Assembly: GCA_028281325.1 (NCBI GenBank)
Contig: JANQKC010000039.1
Span: forward strand, 34,234-98,233
DNA length: 64,000 nt
DNA from: Alphaproteobacteria bacterium
GTDB taxonomy: Bacteria; Pseudomonadota; Alphaproteobacteria; UBA8366
Direction: 5' to 3'
Part shown: positions 44,613 to 53,247 of the stretch, piece by piece
Layout: each line of letters starts with the position of its first letter
How positions within the stretch are numbered: the first letter of the stretch is position 1
Made by a program: the position numbers and the translations under genes
The notes under the pieces: generated by a model
Seen by the model: the letters and a program-made list of their open reading frames with translations, nothing else
What the model was told of the DNA's origin: nothing
Databases searched by the model: none

Positions 44613-45365
44613 ATGTCATTACGCGACCGCGTGACCCCCGAGGAATGGCAGACCCGCGTCGACCTGGCCGCCTGCTATCGTCTCTTGGATTTCTACGACA
44701 TGTCGGACCTGACCGGCACGCATGTCGGCGCCCGGGTGCCGGGCGAGCCGGATGCCTTTTTGCTCAACCCGCACGGCATGTTCTTCGAGGAGATCACCGC
44801 CTCCAGTCTGGTCAAGGTGAACTTCGATGGCGACGTGTTGACCGAAGACAGCGAATACAGCGTCAACGCCGCGGGCTTCACGATCCACAGCGCCGTGTTG
44901 GGCGGGCGGGACGATGTGGCCTGTTCGCTGCACACGCATACCCGTGCCGGGATGGCTGTCTCCGCGATGGACTGCGGGCTGCTGCCGCTGTCGCAGCATT
45001 CGATGTTGTTCTACGACGCCATCTCGTATCACGACTACGAGGGCGTCGCGACGAACCTGGACGAATGCCAGCGGCTGCGGCGCGACCTCGGCGAGACGAA
45101 CATGGCCTTGATCCTCAAGAACCACGGCCTGCTGACCTGCGGCCGCAACATCCAGGAGGCCTTCTGGATGATGTTCCGGCTGGAGAAATCCTGTCAGGCG
45201 CAGGTCGATGCGATGTCGACCGGGGCGGAGCTGATCCACGTGTCCAAGGACGTCGGCGAGCACACCCGCGGCCAGATGACGGCCCGCGGCACCGCGTTCG
45301 GCGACATGGGCTGGCCCGGCCACCTGCGCCGGCTCGACCGGATGGACCCGAGCTACGCGCACTGA
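44613..45365 (+). CDS. Class II aldolase/adducin family protein (tandem copy 2)
   Basis: This 250-residue tandem paralogue of the preceding gene starts MSLRDRVTPEEWQTRVDLAACYRLL-like (ATG at 44613, aagga upstream). The metal motifs SLHTHTRAG and KNHGLLTCG are kept, and NAAGFTIH again lacks the FucA Glu. It ends GWPGHLRRLDRMDPSYAH, nearly the same as copy 1. The two may form hetero-oligomers or have split substrate ranges. A long hairpin follows 39 bases after the stop. Confidence 0.9.
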   Translation: MSLRDRVTPEEWQTRVDLAACYRLLDFYDMSDLTGTHVGARVPGEPDAFLLNPHGMFFEEITASSLVKVNFDGDVLTEDSEYSVNAAGFTIHSAVLGGRDDVACSLHTHTRAGMAVSAMDCGLLPLSQHSMLFYDAISYHDYEGVATNLDECQRLRRDLGETNMALILKNHGLLTCGRNIQEAFWMMFRLEKSCQAQVDAMSTGAELIHVSKDVGEHTRGQMTARGTAFGDMGWPGHLRRLDRMDPSYAH

Positions 45366-45404
45366 TCGGCGCGGCCGGCTGGCCGCCCGAGCGCACCGAA
45401 AATT

Positions 45405-45447
45405 GAAGGATGCCGCCGTTTCCATGGGTGACTCGGCGGTATCCTTC
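45405..45447 (+). terminator. Hairpin after tandem class II aldolase genes
   Basis: gaaggatgccgccg pairs with cggcggtatccttc (14 pairs, one G-T) around a 15-base loop. It is placed between two plus-strand genes. There is no T run, so it is a probable terminator or transcript-end hairpin only. Confidence 0.5.
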
Positions 45448-45490
45448 GTTATGATCGCAAGCCTTCCTTTCGCCTGATCCGGACCGTTCC

Positions 45491-46264
45491 ATGAGCCCAT
45501 CACAGAAAACCGTTACCGCCGCTGTGATCGTCATCGGCAATGAAATCCTGTCCGGCAGGACGCAGGACAAGAATGTCGCGCATATCGCCGTCACCTTGAA
45601 CGAGGTGGGCGTTCGCCTGTCCGAGGTGCGCGTCGTGCCCGACATCGAGGCCGAGATCGTCGATGCGGTAAATACGCTGCGCGCGAAATTCGATTATGTC
45701 TTCACGACCGGCGGCATCGGCCCGACCCATGACGACATCACCGCGGAGTGCGTCGCCAAGGCGTTCGGTCAGAAGCTGATCCAGAACCCGGAGGCGACGC
45801 GCCGCCTGATGGAGCATTACGAGCACAGCGAGATGGAGTTGAACGCGGCGCGGATGCGGATGGCGAACACGCCGGAACATGCCACGCTGATCGACAACCC
45901 GATCTCGACCGCACCGGGCTTCCAGGTAGAGAATGTCTTCGTCATGGCCGGCGTGCCGTCGATCATGCGCGCCATGCTGGACGGCGTGAAAGGCGGCCTC
46001 GTCGGCGGCGTGCCGGTGCTGTCGCGCACGGTCCTCTGCAATCTCGGGGAGGGCATGGTCGCCGGCGGGCTCGGCGAAATCCAGGAGCGCTACCCCGAGG
46101 TCGATATCGGCAGCTACCCGCAATACGCGCGCGGCGAGTTCCGCGTGAGCCTCGTCATGCGCGGTACCGACGCCGCCGAACTCGACGCCTGCGCCGACGA
46201 GGTCCGGGCGATGGTCACAGGGCTCGGCGGTACGCCGAAGGACCTCGACGAAGACGAGGCGTGA
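45491..46264 (+). CDS. CinA/MoaB-like molybdopterin-binding domain protein
   Basis: This 257-residue protein carries one MoCF-binding domain of the CinA N-terminal type. VTAAVIVIGNEILSGRTQDKN and FTTGGIGPTHDDITAECVAKAFG are the signature segments (residues 8-85). The C-terminal nicotinamide-nucleotide deamidase domain of full CinA is absent. It may act as a pyrophosphatase on nucleotides such as ADP-ribose, as some CinA-like proteins do; this is inference. The next gene starts four bases after its stop. Confidence 0.88.
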   Translation: MSPSQKTVTAAVIVIGNEILSGRTQDKNVAHIAVTLNEVGVRLSEVRVVPDIEAEIVDAVNTLRAKFDYVFTTGGIGPTHDDITAECVAKAFGQKLIQNPEATRRLMEHYEHSEMELNAARMRMANTPEHATLIDNPISTAPGFQVENVFVMAGVPSIMRAMLDGVKGGLVGGVPVLSRTVLCNLGEGMVAGGLGEIQERYPEVDIGSYPQYARGEFRVSLVMRGTDAAELDACADEVRAMVTGLGGTPKDLDEDEA

Positions 46265-46268
46265 TCCC

Positions 46269-47732
46269 ATGGCGGCGAACCGACGGGTCCTGATCCTGGC
46301 TTTCGACGCCTTGCGGCCGGACATGGTGACGCCAGACCTGATGCCGAACCTGTGCGCCTTCACCGAGGCCGGCTTTGCCTTTCCCCACAGCCGGTCGACC
46401 TTTCCCACCGAGACGCGCGTCAACCAGTCGGCGATGATCACCGGCTGCTATCCGCAGCGTCATGGCATCGTCGGCAACAAGTTCCTGGACCCGGTGGCCG
46501 CGCCCGACGGCCTGTTCAATACCGGCGACGAGACGCAATTGGCCGAGGGCGACCGGCGGCTCGGCGGCAAGCTGGTCGATGTGCCGGTGATGGGCGAACT
46601 GCTGGCGGACGCCGGCAAGACGCTCGCGGTCTTGAGCGCGGGGACGCCCGGTGGTTGCCGCATGCTGCATCACAAGGCCGAGGCGCTGGACATGTTCCGC
46701 CTGGCGCTGCACCGGCCCGATGCGTCGGTCCCGGCTGCGCGGATCGCCGAGCTGCTGGATCGGGTCGGGCCGATCCCGAAGCATGAAATCCCGTCCTTGT
46801 CCTGGCTGACCTACGCGACCGATGCGTATCTCGACTATATCGAGCCGGAACTGCGGCCGGACGTGACGGTCCTGTGGTATTGCGAGCCGGACAACAGCTA
46901 TCACTACAAGGGCATCGGGACCGATCCGAACCTGCGGGCGCTGCGCCATCTGGATGCGGAGTTCGGCCGCCTGCTGGAATGGCGATCTACGGACGGGCCG
47001 GGCGACGCGCTGCAGGTCATAACGCTGTCCGACCACGGCCAGATCACCGTGGCGGAGGAGAGTGTCGACCTTGCCGGCAAATTCCGCGCGGCGGGCTTCA
47101 CCGTCGGCAAGACGGTGACCGAGGGCGCCGACATCGCCATCGCTTTGTCCAACGGCGGCGGCGTCTATGTGCGGGACTCCGACCCGGACTTGATCCGCAA
47201 GGTGGTCGACTGGCTGCAGGCGCAGCCGTGGTGCGGGCCGGTCTCGACCCGCGATGGCGTCGGCGCGCTGCACCACAGTCATTTACAGATCGACCATCCG
47301 CGCGCGCCCGATATCGGCCTGATTTTGGCGAGCGACGACCGGCCGAACGCGGCGGGCCTGACGGGGCATACGTTACAGAACGCCGCCTATCCGGTGGACG
47401 GCGGGCTGCATGGCGGCCTGCACGCGATCGAGTTAAGCAACTGGCTCGCGGTGTCGGGCGACGCCTTCCGCGCCGGCGGCGCATCCGACTTGCGGGCCGG
47501 GATCGTCGACGTGCTGCCGACCGTGTTGACGCTGTTGGGGATCGACGTACCAGCGCATGTGCAGGGCCGTGTCCTGTCGGAAGCCATGCCCGATGCATCC
47601 GGCGCGCCGCCGGAACAGAAGACCGACACCGTTACCGTCGATGGCGCGGCGGGCTACCGCGTGCACCTGACCCATAGCCGGGTGGGCGACACGCCGTATC
47701 TCGATCGGGGGTGGGTCGAACGGACGGACTAG
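46269..47732 (+). CDS. Alkaline phosphatase-superfamily (nucleotide pyrophosphatase/phosphodiesterase-like) protein
   Basis: This 487-residue metal-dependent phosphatase or phosphodiesterase has the first metal Asp in ILAFDALRPD, the nucleophile Thr in STFPTETRVNQ, TGCYPQRHGIVGN, and metal ligands Asp and His in LSDHGQI and the later LHGGLHAIE. There is no signal peptide, so it should act in the cytoplasm. It is coupled to the CinA-like gene, which suggests nucleotide or sugar-nucleotide turnover. The stop codon overlaps that of the converging reductase gene. Confidence 0.88.
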   Translation: MAANRRVLILAFDALRPDMVTPDLMPNLCAFTEAGFAFPHSRSTFPTETRVNQSAMITGCYPQRHGIVGNKFLDPVAAPDGLFNTGDETQLAEGDRRLGGKLVDVPVMGELLADAGKTLAVLSAGTPGGCRMLHHKAEALDMFRLALHRPDASVPAARIAELLDRVGPIPKHEIPSLSWLTYATDAYLDYIEPELRPDVTVLWYCEPDNSYHYKGIGTDPNLRALRHLDAEFGRLLEWRSTDGPGDALQVITLSDHGQITVAEESVDLAGKFRAAGFTVGKTVTEGADIAIALSNGGGVYVRDSDPDLIRKVVDWLQAQPWCGPVSTRDGVGALHHSHLQIDHPRAPDIGLILASDDRPNAAGLTGHTLQNAAYPVDGGLHGGLHAIELSNWLAVSGDAFRAGGASDLRAGIVDVLPTVLTLLGIDVPAHVQGRVLSEAMPDASGAPPEQKTDTVTVDGAAGYRVHLTHSRVGDTPYLDRGWVERTD

Positions 47733-48739
47733 CCGGTTGCCGCTTCGTCTGCGGCCCCGCGGTTCTCGTCCCGGCCGGCCAATTCGAAGGCGTCGGCGTG
47801 AATATCCGCCAGGCTGGCGCCCTTGAGGTAAGCTTGCGTGCGCGCCGCATGCACCATGGCCGGCAACCCGCAGAGATAGACCCGCCACCCGGCCAGATTG
47901 CCGAATTCGTGCAGGGCGACGGCGTCGGCCCGCCCCGGGATGCAGTCGTCCGGTACATCCCGGCCCGAGACGCAGGGGTGATAGTGGAAATTATCGTGCG
48001 CGGCATGCAGGTCGCGCAGCGGATGATGCCGGTAGAGGCCATCGCGCGACCGGCTGCCGTGATAGAGGTGGATTCCGCCCTGGTGCCCGGCATGCAGGGC
48101 GTCCCGCGCGATGCTGAACAAGGGCGCGAGGCCGGTTCCCGTGCCGATGAGAAGCATGTTCTGCGGCTCGCGCGTCGGCAGATAGAAGCACGTGCCGGCC
48201 GGCGCACTTACTTCGACCGGGTCGCCGGCCTTGATCGTATCGCAGAGCCAGGTGCTGACTGCGCCGCCGGGCAGGCGTTTGACGTGAATTTCCAGTTCCG
48301 GGATCGTGCCGGGCAGGCTGGCGAGGGAGTAACTCCGGATCAGGCCGTCGGGCCGGCGCAGGTTGATGAACTGACCCGCATGGTAGTGCAGCGGCGTTTC
48401 CGGCGACAGGACGACGCGGTGCACCGTCTCGCCGAGCGCCTCGGTGAACACCACCGTTGCCGGTTGAAACGCGGCGTTGTTATCCGGCGACGCCAGGGTC
48501 AGATCGCCGTCGGGGCGGCACTGGCAGGCGAGGAAATACCCTTCGTGGACGAATGTTTCCTTCAGGCCCGCTTGCGCTTCCGCCGGGACATAGCCGTCCA
48601 TCGCCCGCATCATGCAGGATTGGCACGCGCCCTTGCGGCAGGAATTCGGCACCGCGACGCCATGGCGCAGCAGCGCGTCCAGCACCGATTCATCGGCGGC
48701 GCGGTCGAACGAGGAACCCGCGACGGTGATTTTCGGCAT
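47729..48739 (-). CDS. Ferredoxin-FAD/NAD(P)H reductase fusion protein
   Basis: This 336-residue electron-transfer protein has an N-terminal plant-type 2Fe-2S domain (Cys in SCRKGACQSC and LACQCRPDG, residues 1-85), then a FAD domain (FINLRRPDGLIRSYSLAS, Arg-x-Tyr-Ser) and an NAD(P)-binding domain (LLIGTGTGLAPLFSIA, VYLCGLPAMV). It is typical of reductase components of oxygenases. The truncated haemoglobin gene lies just upstream on the same strand (19 bases), so it may reduce the haem protein. Confidence 0.92.
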   Translation of the reverse strand: MPKITVAGSSFDRAADESVLDALLRHGVAVPNSCRKGACQSCMMRAMDGYVPAEAQAGLKETFVHEGYFLACQCRPDGDLTLASPDNNAAFQPATVVFTEALGETVHRVVLSPETPLHYHAGQFINLRRPDGLIRSYSLASLPGTIPELEIHVKRLPGGAVSTWLCDTIKAGDPVEVSAPAGTCFYLPTREPQNMLLIGTGTGLAPLFSIARDALHAGHQGGIHLYHGSRSRDGLYRHHPLRDLHAAHDNFHYHPCVSGRDVPDDCIPGRADAVALHEFGNLAGWRVYLCGLPAMVHAARTQAYLKGASLADIHADAFELAGRDENRGAADEAATG

Positions 48740-48758
48740 GGGGTCGCGCCGGACCCGG

Positions 48759-49127
48759 TCAGCGGTTCAGAACGTCGTCGCGCACGCTTTCGGCGACGCC
48801 CAGAATCGTCGTCAACAGGCTTTCCGGCACGCCGAGTTCTTCCAGCGTCGATTTGAGATGGCCGCAAACCGCGTCGAAATGGCTGTCGTTCAAGCCGCGC
48901 GACACCAGGCCCGCATGCGCGGCCCGCATGTCCTTGCCGGTGTACTCGTTCGGCCCGCCGAACGCCATGGTCAGAAAGGCCTTCTGCTTCGCCGCCTGAT
49001 CGTCCATGTCGACGGAGTCGAAAAAGTGGCTGATGCTCGAATCCGTCAACACCTTGCGGTAAAAGATGTCGACAGCGGCGTCGACCGCCACCGCCCCGCC
49101 GATCTCGTCGTATACGCTCGTGTCCAT
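48759..49127 (-). CDS. Truncated haemoglobin, group I
   Basis: This 122-residue 2-on-2 globin has the N-terminal YDEIGGAVAVDAAVDIFYRKVL with a Tyr at the B10 region, the TMAFGGPNEYTGKDM turn and the proximal His in RAAHAGL. The length is typical of group I. It binds O2 or NO through haem. Pairing with a ferredoxin-flavin reductase downstream suggests a two-gene NO dioxygenase-like system, in place of a fused flavohaemoglobin. The ATG at 49127 was chosen by family length. Confidence 0.92.
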   Translation of the reverse strand: MDTSVYDEIGGAVAVDAAVDIFYRKVLTDSSISHFFDSVDMDDQAAKQKAFLTMAFGGPNEYTGKDMRAAHAGLVSRGLNDSHFDAVCGHLKSTLEELGVPESLLTTILGVAESVRDDVLNR

Positions 49128-49275
49128 CCTGCGTCTCCTAGGTCTTGGCCGAGGGGATGGCGCCATCCCCTCAAATCACGCGCAGGGTAGGCGGATTGCC
49201 TTAATCAACTATTACCGCAATAGTTGATATTTCTATATTTATGCTCGGAAAAAGGGTGTTTTGAGACTCGTGCGG

Positions 49276-49443
49276 TCAACGGCTTAGGGCGTTGACCAGC
49301 AGCAGCACGCCCAGGACCAGGAAAATACCGAGCGCGATCAACGAGTACCCGCGCATACCGGCTGCCCCACGGGCGCGCATGACGAAGGTCAGCAGCGCCG
49401 CGCCGGCGATGAAATACGCGAAATACTGCCAATTCCAGTCCAT
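49276..49443 (-). CDS. Small two-span membrane protein, hypothetical
   Basis: This 55-residue protein starts MDWNWQYFAYFIAGAALLTFVM. It has two hydrophobic spans (about 6-22 and 33-52) with an Arg/Gly loop between. acaggac stands before the ATG. The family is unknown, but the compact plan is common for conserved small inner-membrane proteins. It reads divergently from the lipoprotein gene. Confidence 0.6.
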   Translation of the reverse strand: MDWNWQYFAYFIAGAALLTFVMRARGAAGMRGYSLIALGIFLVLGVLLLVNALSR

Positions 49444-49514
49444 CGGTTGTCCTGTTCCGCGCGGTTCCCGCAATCGTGTCTGGCGTTTTCGCGACGCGGG
49501 AGTATATCTCAGGA

Positions 49515-49679
49515 ATGGAGAAACGCCCGATATCGCGTCGGAAGATATTGACCCGCCTGGCCGCCGTGGCGGCCGGCGCAATGGTCGTGGCCGCCTGCGA
49601 ATCCAAACCGCCGATCCGCATCGAAGGCAAGGGCGGCTCGAAGACCAAGACCCGTGTCCGGGTGAAGGTGTTGTACTGA
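49515..49679 (+). CDS. Small Tat/lipobox lipoprotein, hypothetical
   Basis: This 54-residue protein starts MEKRPISRRKILTRLAAVAA. A twin-arginine stretch, a hydrophobic segment and a lipobox-like VVAAC (Cys near residue 29) are visible, followed by a short basic tail. It is probably a tiny lipid-anchored protein. No family is recognised. The gene ends 94 bases before the tRNA. Confidence 0.55.
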   Translation: MEKRPISRRKILTRLAAVAAGAMVVAACESKPPIRIEGKGGSKTKTRVRVKVLY

Positions 49680-49773
49680 CGGCACGCGTCGCCGCGCCGC
49701 ATTCGCGTGATTCCCTAAACGCCCGAGATTGAGTAAGGTGCGCCGGTCTATCGCGCGCCTGCGCACTGGGTTT

Positions 49774-49861
49774 GCCCGCTTGGCGGAATTGGTAGACGCA
49801 AGGGACTTAAAATCCCTCGGCCGCTCAGGCCATCCCGGTTCGAGTCCGGGAGCGGGCACCA
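49774..49861 (+). tRNA. tRNA-Leu (UAA anticodon)
   Basis: This is a complete class II tRNA of 88 bases including the encoded CCA. The acceptor arms gcccgct and agcgggc pair fully. The anticodon stem aggga/tccct holds the loop with taa, a long variable arm follows, and the T arm reads cccggttcgagtccggg. It lies downstream of the small lipoprotein gene. Its 3' half is repeated three times downstream. Confidence 0.97.
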
Positions 49862-50025
49862 GATTTTGAAAGACCGTCGGCGTGTCCGGTCTCAGTGCCT
49901 TAACGGACCCAATTCGATGAAAGGTGTTTGATCCGCTAATGACCCAAAGCGGAGGCTCGCCCCTTTCGCGGGGACGTCTGCAGTGCGGACATTGCCGCCG
50001 CTCCCAGAGCCAAGATGAATGTCAA
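49862..50025 (+). repeat. Repeat tail after tRNA-Leu (copy A)
   Basis: The bases after the tRNA (gattttgaaagaccgtcggc and onwards to about 49955) recur in diverged form after the three tRNA fragments and alone near 60.4 kb. Shared blocks are gtcggcgtgtccggt and ggtgtttgatccgct. The remainder up to the ArsR gene shows no gene. Confidence 0.65.
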
Positions 50026-50358
50026 CTAAGTACCTTTGCCAGATCGCTTGCCGCGCTCGATCTCTGTTGTCAGGGCCTCCATTTTGGACGCCCAGAAACG
50101 GCGAAGCTGGTCCAACCATTCGTCCACATCGTCAAATCCTGTAGGATCGATTTCGTAACAGCGTTTTGCACCGTCTCGCCGCACTTTTGCAAAGCCAGTG
50201 TCGCGCAAGATGCGAAGATGCTGCGAGACCGCGGATTGAGAAATGCCAAACTCGGCCTCAACGACTTTGACGATTTCGCCTGACGCATGTTCCCTTTGCG
50301 AAATCAGCTCTAGAGTTCGCCTGCGCACGGGGTCGGACAGCACATCAAAGGCGTTCAT
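50026..50358 (-). CDS. ArsR family transcriptional regulator
   Basis: This 110-residue winged-helix repressor has the ArsR-type N-terminus (MNAFDVLSDPVRRRTLELI) and the recognition helix in GISQSAVSQHLRILRDTGF. It has no clear metal-binding Cys pair, as in the subgroup paired with SRPBCC proteins. Its ATG overlaps the stop of the upstream SRPBCC gene on the same strand. GC content is visibly lower than in the genes left of the tRNA. It lies between the tRNA and the first tRNA fragment. Confidence 0.9.
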   Translation of the reverse strand: MNAFDVLSDPVRRRTLELISQREHASGEIVKVVEAEFGISQSAVSQHLRILRDTGFAKVRRDGAKRCYEIDPTGFDDVDEWLDQLRRFWASKMEALTTEIERGKRSGKGT

Positions 50359-51020
50359 TTTTCCTCGCCGGTGTAGAATGCAGCGGTGCGTTCTGCGGTT
50401 TCCATAGCGATCTGCGCGTCTGTCCCAGATTCGGCATGGGCCTCCCCCCATGCTTCGGCCCATTCACGTAGTGTTGCCTTGCCTTTTACGCTCCCGGCCC
50501 AGGCCTCTCCGGCCTCAATGGTCGACGCGCCGTCGCCGGTTACATGCATATCTAAGCCCAGCAACGCCAACTCCCACCCAACACCGGTCGCTCCGGGGCC
50601 GTACTGATCCCAATGGGCTTGGCTTTCGTGATCTGTCGGGTGTTCATGTTCGAGCGTCAAAAGTGCGCCTTCGTCTGACTTATCGATTGTGACCTTGACC
50701 CAGCTCGTGTTGCCGCCGAACTCCCAAGTGAGAACCAACAGTCTTGGTGGTTCGCAGGCGAGAATTTCACCATCCGCATTTCCTTCTATGGAAAAACACC
50801 CGCCTTGTTTGAAATCGCCAGTGACTTTCGCGAACCAGCGCCGGAGACGCTCGTTGTCCGTCAAAGCACTCCATAAATCGGCCGGAGTTGTTGGGTAACT
50901 GCGACTTGCACGAACGATGTGCGTCGGGCTTCCGTCGCGTTCACCGCTAACAACCTCACGAAAGGATGCACCTAGCACGTCGTCGAAATTCACCTCTTCA
51001 ACCTCGCCATCTCTAATCAT
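50355..51020 (-). CDS. SRPBCC (AHSA1-like) domain protein
   Basis: This 221-residue START/AHSA1-like protein has VRASRSYPTTPADLWSALTDNERLRRWF opening the domain, then FSIEGNADGEIL, TWEFGGNTSWVKVTI and TLEHEHPTD, ending with a helical tail. Members bind hydrophobic ligands or Hsp90-like partners. An ArsR-SRPBCC operon is a common bacterial pairing. Translation is coupled to ArsR by a 4-base overlap. The start at 51020 lies only 43 bases from the tRNA fragment, so the promoter must lie within or next to that repeat. Confidence 0.87.
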   Translation of the reverse strand: MIRDGEVEEVNFDDVLGASFREVVSGERDGSPTHIVRASRSYPTTPADLWSALTDNERLRRWFAKVTGDFKQGGCFSIEGNADGEILACEPPRLLVLTWEFGGNTSWVKVTIDKSDEGALLTLEHEHPTDHESQAHWDQYGPGATGVGWELALLGLDMHVTGDGASTIEAGEAWAGSVKGKATLREWAEAWGEAHAESGTDAQIAMETAERTAAFYTGEEK

Positions 51021-51062
51021 ATTAGTTTATGCTAATATTACTTCTTGCTAACATCAATAAAC

Positions 51063-51129
51063 GACGCAAGGGACTTAAAATCCCTCGGCCGCATAGGCCA
51101 TCCCGGTTCGAGTCCGGGAGCGGGCACCA
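51063..51129 (+). repeat. tRNA-Leu 3' fragment (copy B), attachment-site remnant
   Basis: These 67 bases match the 3' part of the tRNA at 49795-49861 from before the anticodon stem to CCA with two differences. The 5' part (acceptor and D arm) is missing, so it cannot be a tRNA. It marks an integration junction. The following bases to 51322 carry a diverged copy of the tail repeat and no gene. Confidence 0.9.
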
Positions 51130-51322
51130 ATTTGAAACTCAACAGGTGTGTTCGGCTTCAGGGGCGAAGCGGCCTCATGTCGATGGTCGGCGTTGCGCCT
51201 GCTTCTGACCTCTCGCTGACTTTCTAGGTCAGGAGGTCCTCGCTCCCCTCAGCGCGGAAGGCATATGGATGCATGGTTCAGCGCGGCCCTTGCCCCCTAG
51301 ACGCCGCGTCTTACAATTCTGG

Positions 51323-52867
51323 TTAAGCTTCGGGTGGGGTCCATTCCGTATCTTCATCCAAGGGATATACGGGCCGGGGCAATCCCTTCCAATCAAAGCG
51401 GTTGAGCATCGGAGATGTAAAACCCGGCGTGTCGACTTCGAGGACACGATCGGGCGTAAACCACGGCTCGAAACCGGCGCGGAAATGACCACGGGATTTA
51501 ACGATGACGGTTCGGGCCTGGCCGATATCCAACCCCAAATGCTCAAAGAACATGGGATCGGAAGTCTGATAACGGTTGGAAATGACCACGACCGTAATTC
51601 CGCCGATCCGCAGCGCGACCGTCGGTGCGGCCTCGATGAGGGTGCCGGCGTATTGACCAAGCCGTCCAACGAAAGCTTCTGTCGATACGGCCGCTACCGT
51701 TGCCTTACATTCATACCGCGTTGAAAACATCGTGCGTGGGTTGGTATTGAACACCGCGTCTAGTTCTGCGCCAACCCCGGCCTGCAACGCAGTTGCGGCC
51801 AGTTCGGGATCAAAAATGGCGCCCATCAGAACGCCCTCCGCGCCGGCCTCAATAAGCGCCGCAAGAAGTTCCGTGGTGTTGCCGCATCCGCCACCACCAG
51901 GATTGTCACCAATATCCGCATAGATTTGAGCGGGCAGATTCGGATTTTTGCCTCGCTCCACGGCAGCTTGGACAGCCTCATCCATTGGTGTCAGCACGAC
52001 TTTGAAACGTTCGCGATCGGACCATACGCGTTCGGCGATTTCTGCGAGCAACGCCTGAGCCGGTTCCAGGTCATGGCGTCCGGTTACCCAAATGGCCATG
52101 CCGGTTGTGTCTGTATCCGCGTAGACGAATCCGGCGCTGATCGAAACGTTGAGGATCCTTCCGCCGAACTCGCGTTTGCGCCGTTGCCCGAAGTTGATGA
52201 TATCTGCATAGGGGCCTGCGCGCGTGAGCAAAGTAGCCGTGGGAGGCGTAAGAGGAACTTTGGCATAAGCGGTCTTGGGTTGAACGGAGCCAGCCAGAAT
52301 GGCCCGCAACGCATGAGCCGATTCTTCCCCACGCTCGAACATGTCCACATGAGGATTGGTCTGATAGGCGACGAGTAGATCAGACGCCGCTATAGAACGT
52401 TCGGAGACATTGGCGTGAAGGTCCAATGTTCCAACGATCGGCACCTCCGGTCCGACAACTTGCCGCAATCGCTCCAACATGTCGGCGTCCGGATCGGGAT
52501 TGCCCGTTGCAACCATTGCACCATGGCTGGCAACGAAAACCGCATCGACACCGCCATTATCTTCAATCCGCCGGGCCATCTCGTTGACCATATAGTCAAA
52601 GAACTTCTGGTCTACCGGTCCCCACGGATGGCACCAACCGAAGACGAGAGGGACGGGCTGCCAAGGTCCTGTCGCATCCATGGCCGTTACAAACCCGATA
52701 ACCTCGCGGGTGGTTTTCGCGGCGTCGGATCGAACATCCGCGATCAAGTCTTCGCCCTCTAGATAGCAGAGGCTTCTGAAATCATCCTCCGTCGATACCG
52801 GCGAAAAAGCGTTGGTTTCCAGATTAATGCCGCAAAGTGCAACGCGAGGCTGTTTGATGGTATTCAC
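51323..52867 (-). CDS. M81 family metallopeptidase (MlrC-like)
   Basis: This 514-residue protein of the M81/MlrC family was first known from microcystin breakdown. The N-terminal DUF1485-type domain begins RVALCGINLETNAFSP and has FVASHGAMVATG, GTLDLHANVSERS and AYQTNPHVDM (putative metal-binding Asp and His residues). The C-terminal part includes DIGDNPGGGGCGNTTELL. The GTG at 52867 gives the usual family start; an upstream GTG at 52945 would add 26 residues unlike the family. GC is lower than in the neighbours. It lies alone between tRNA fragments B and C. Confidence 0.88.
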   Translation of the reverse strand: MNTIKQPRVALCGINLETNAFSPVSTEDDFRSLCYLEGEDLIADVRSDAAKTTREVIGFVTAMDATGPWQPVPLVFGWCHPWGPVDQKFFDYMVNEMARRIEDNGGVDAVFVASHGAMVATGNPDPDADMLERLRQVVGPEVPIVGTLDLHANVSERSIAASDLLVAYQTNPHVDMFERGEESAHALRAILAGSVQPKTAYAKVPLTPPTATLLTRAGPYADIINFGQRRKREFGGRILNVSISAGFVYADTDTTGMAIWVTGRHDLEPAQALLAEIAERVWSDRERFKVVLTPMDEAVQAAVERGKNPNLPAQIYADIGDNPGGGGCGNTTELLAALIEAGAEGVLMGAIFDPELAATALQAGVGAELDAVFNTNPRTMFSTRYECKATVAAVSTEAFVGRLGQYAGTLIEAAPTVALRIGGITVVVISNRYQTSDPMFFEHLGLDIGQARTVIVKSRGHFRAGFEPWFTPDRVLEVDTPGFTSPMLNRFDWKGLPRPVYPLDEDTEWTPPEA

Positions 52868-53190
52868 GAGAAAATTCCGATCATTCGTGCTTGCATAATG
52901 AATAGTGTTCGGGATTGGCCCAACAACGACAGAAGACTCGTTCACACGGGAAAGGCCAACTGTCGACGACGAGAGCTTGCGGATTAGCTTGCCACGTTCA
53001 TTTCATACATACCGTCGGCTCTCTGCCAAGAGCTTCCGCTCTTGGGTGACGGACGGAGATACCCAACAAGCGGCATTAGTGGCCATTTAAGGGCACATCT
53101 AGACCGGAAACTTACACAAATATTTTCACATTTTGAAGAATGATATAGAATAATATATTAATATCAATAGATTACAACATTGCACAAAAT
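52868..53190. other. Gene-free AT-rich junction
   Basis: These 323 bases separate the M81 gene from tRNA fragment C. The last 90 bases are very rich in A and T. The region must contain the M81 promoter. I see no further gene or structured RNA. Confidence 0.4.
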
Positions 53191-53247
53191 ACTTAAAATC
53201 CCTCGGCCGCTTAGGCCATACCGGTTCGAGGCCGGGAGCGGGCACCA
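53191..53247 (+). repeat. tRNA-Leu 3' fragment (copy C)
   Basis: These 57 bases match the tRNA 3' half from the anticodon loop (acttaaaatccc) to CCA with three differences, including one in the T loop region. It is followed by a diverged tail repeat through about 53340 and gene-free DNA up to 53513. Confidence 0.9.
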
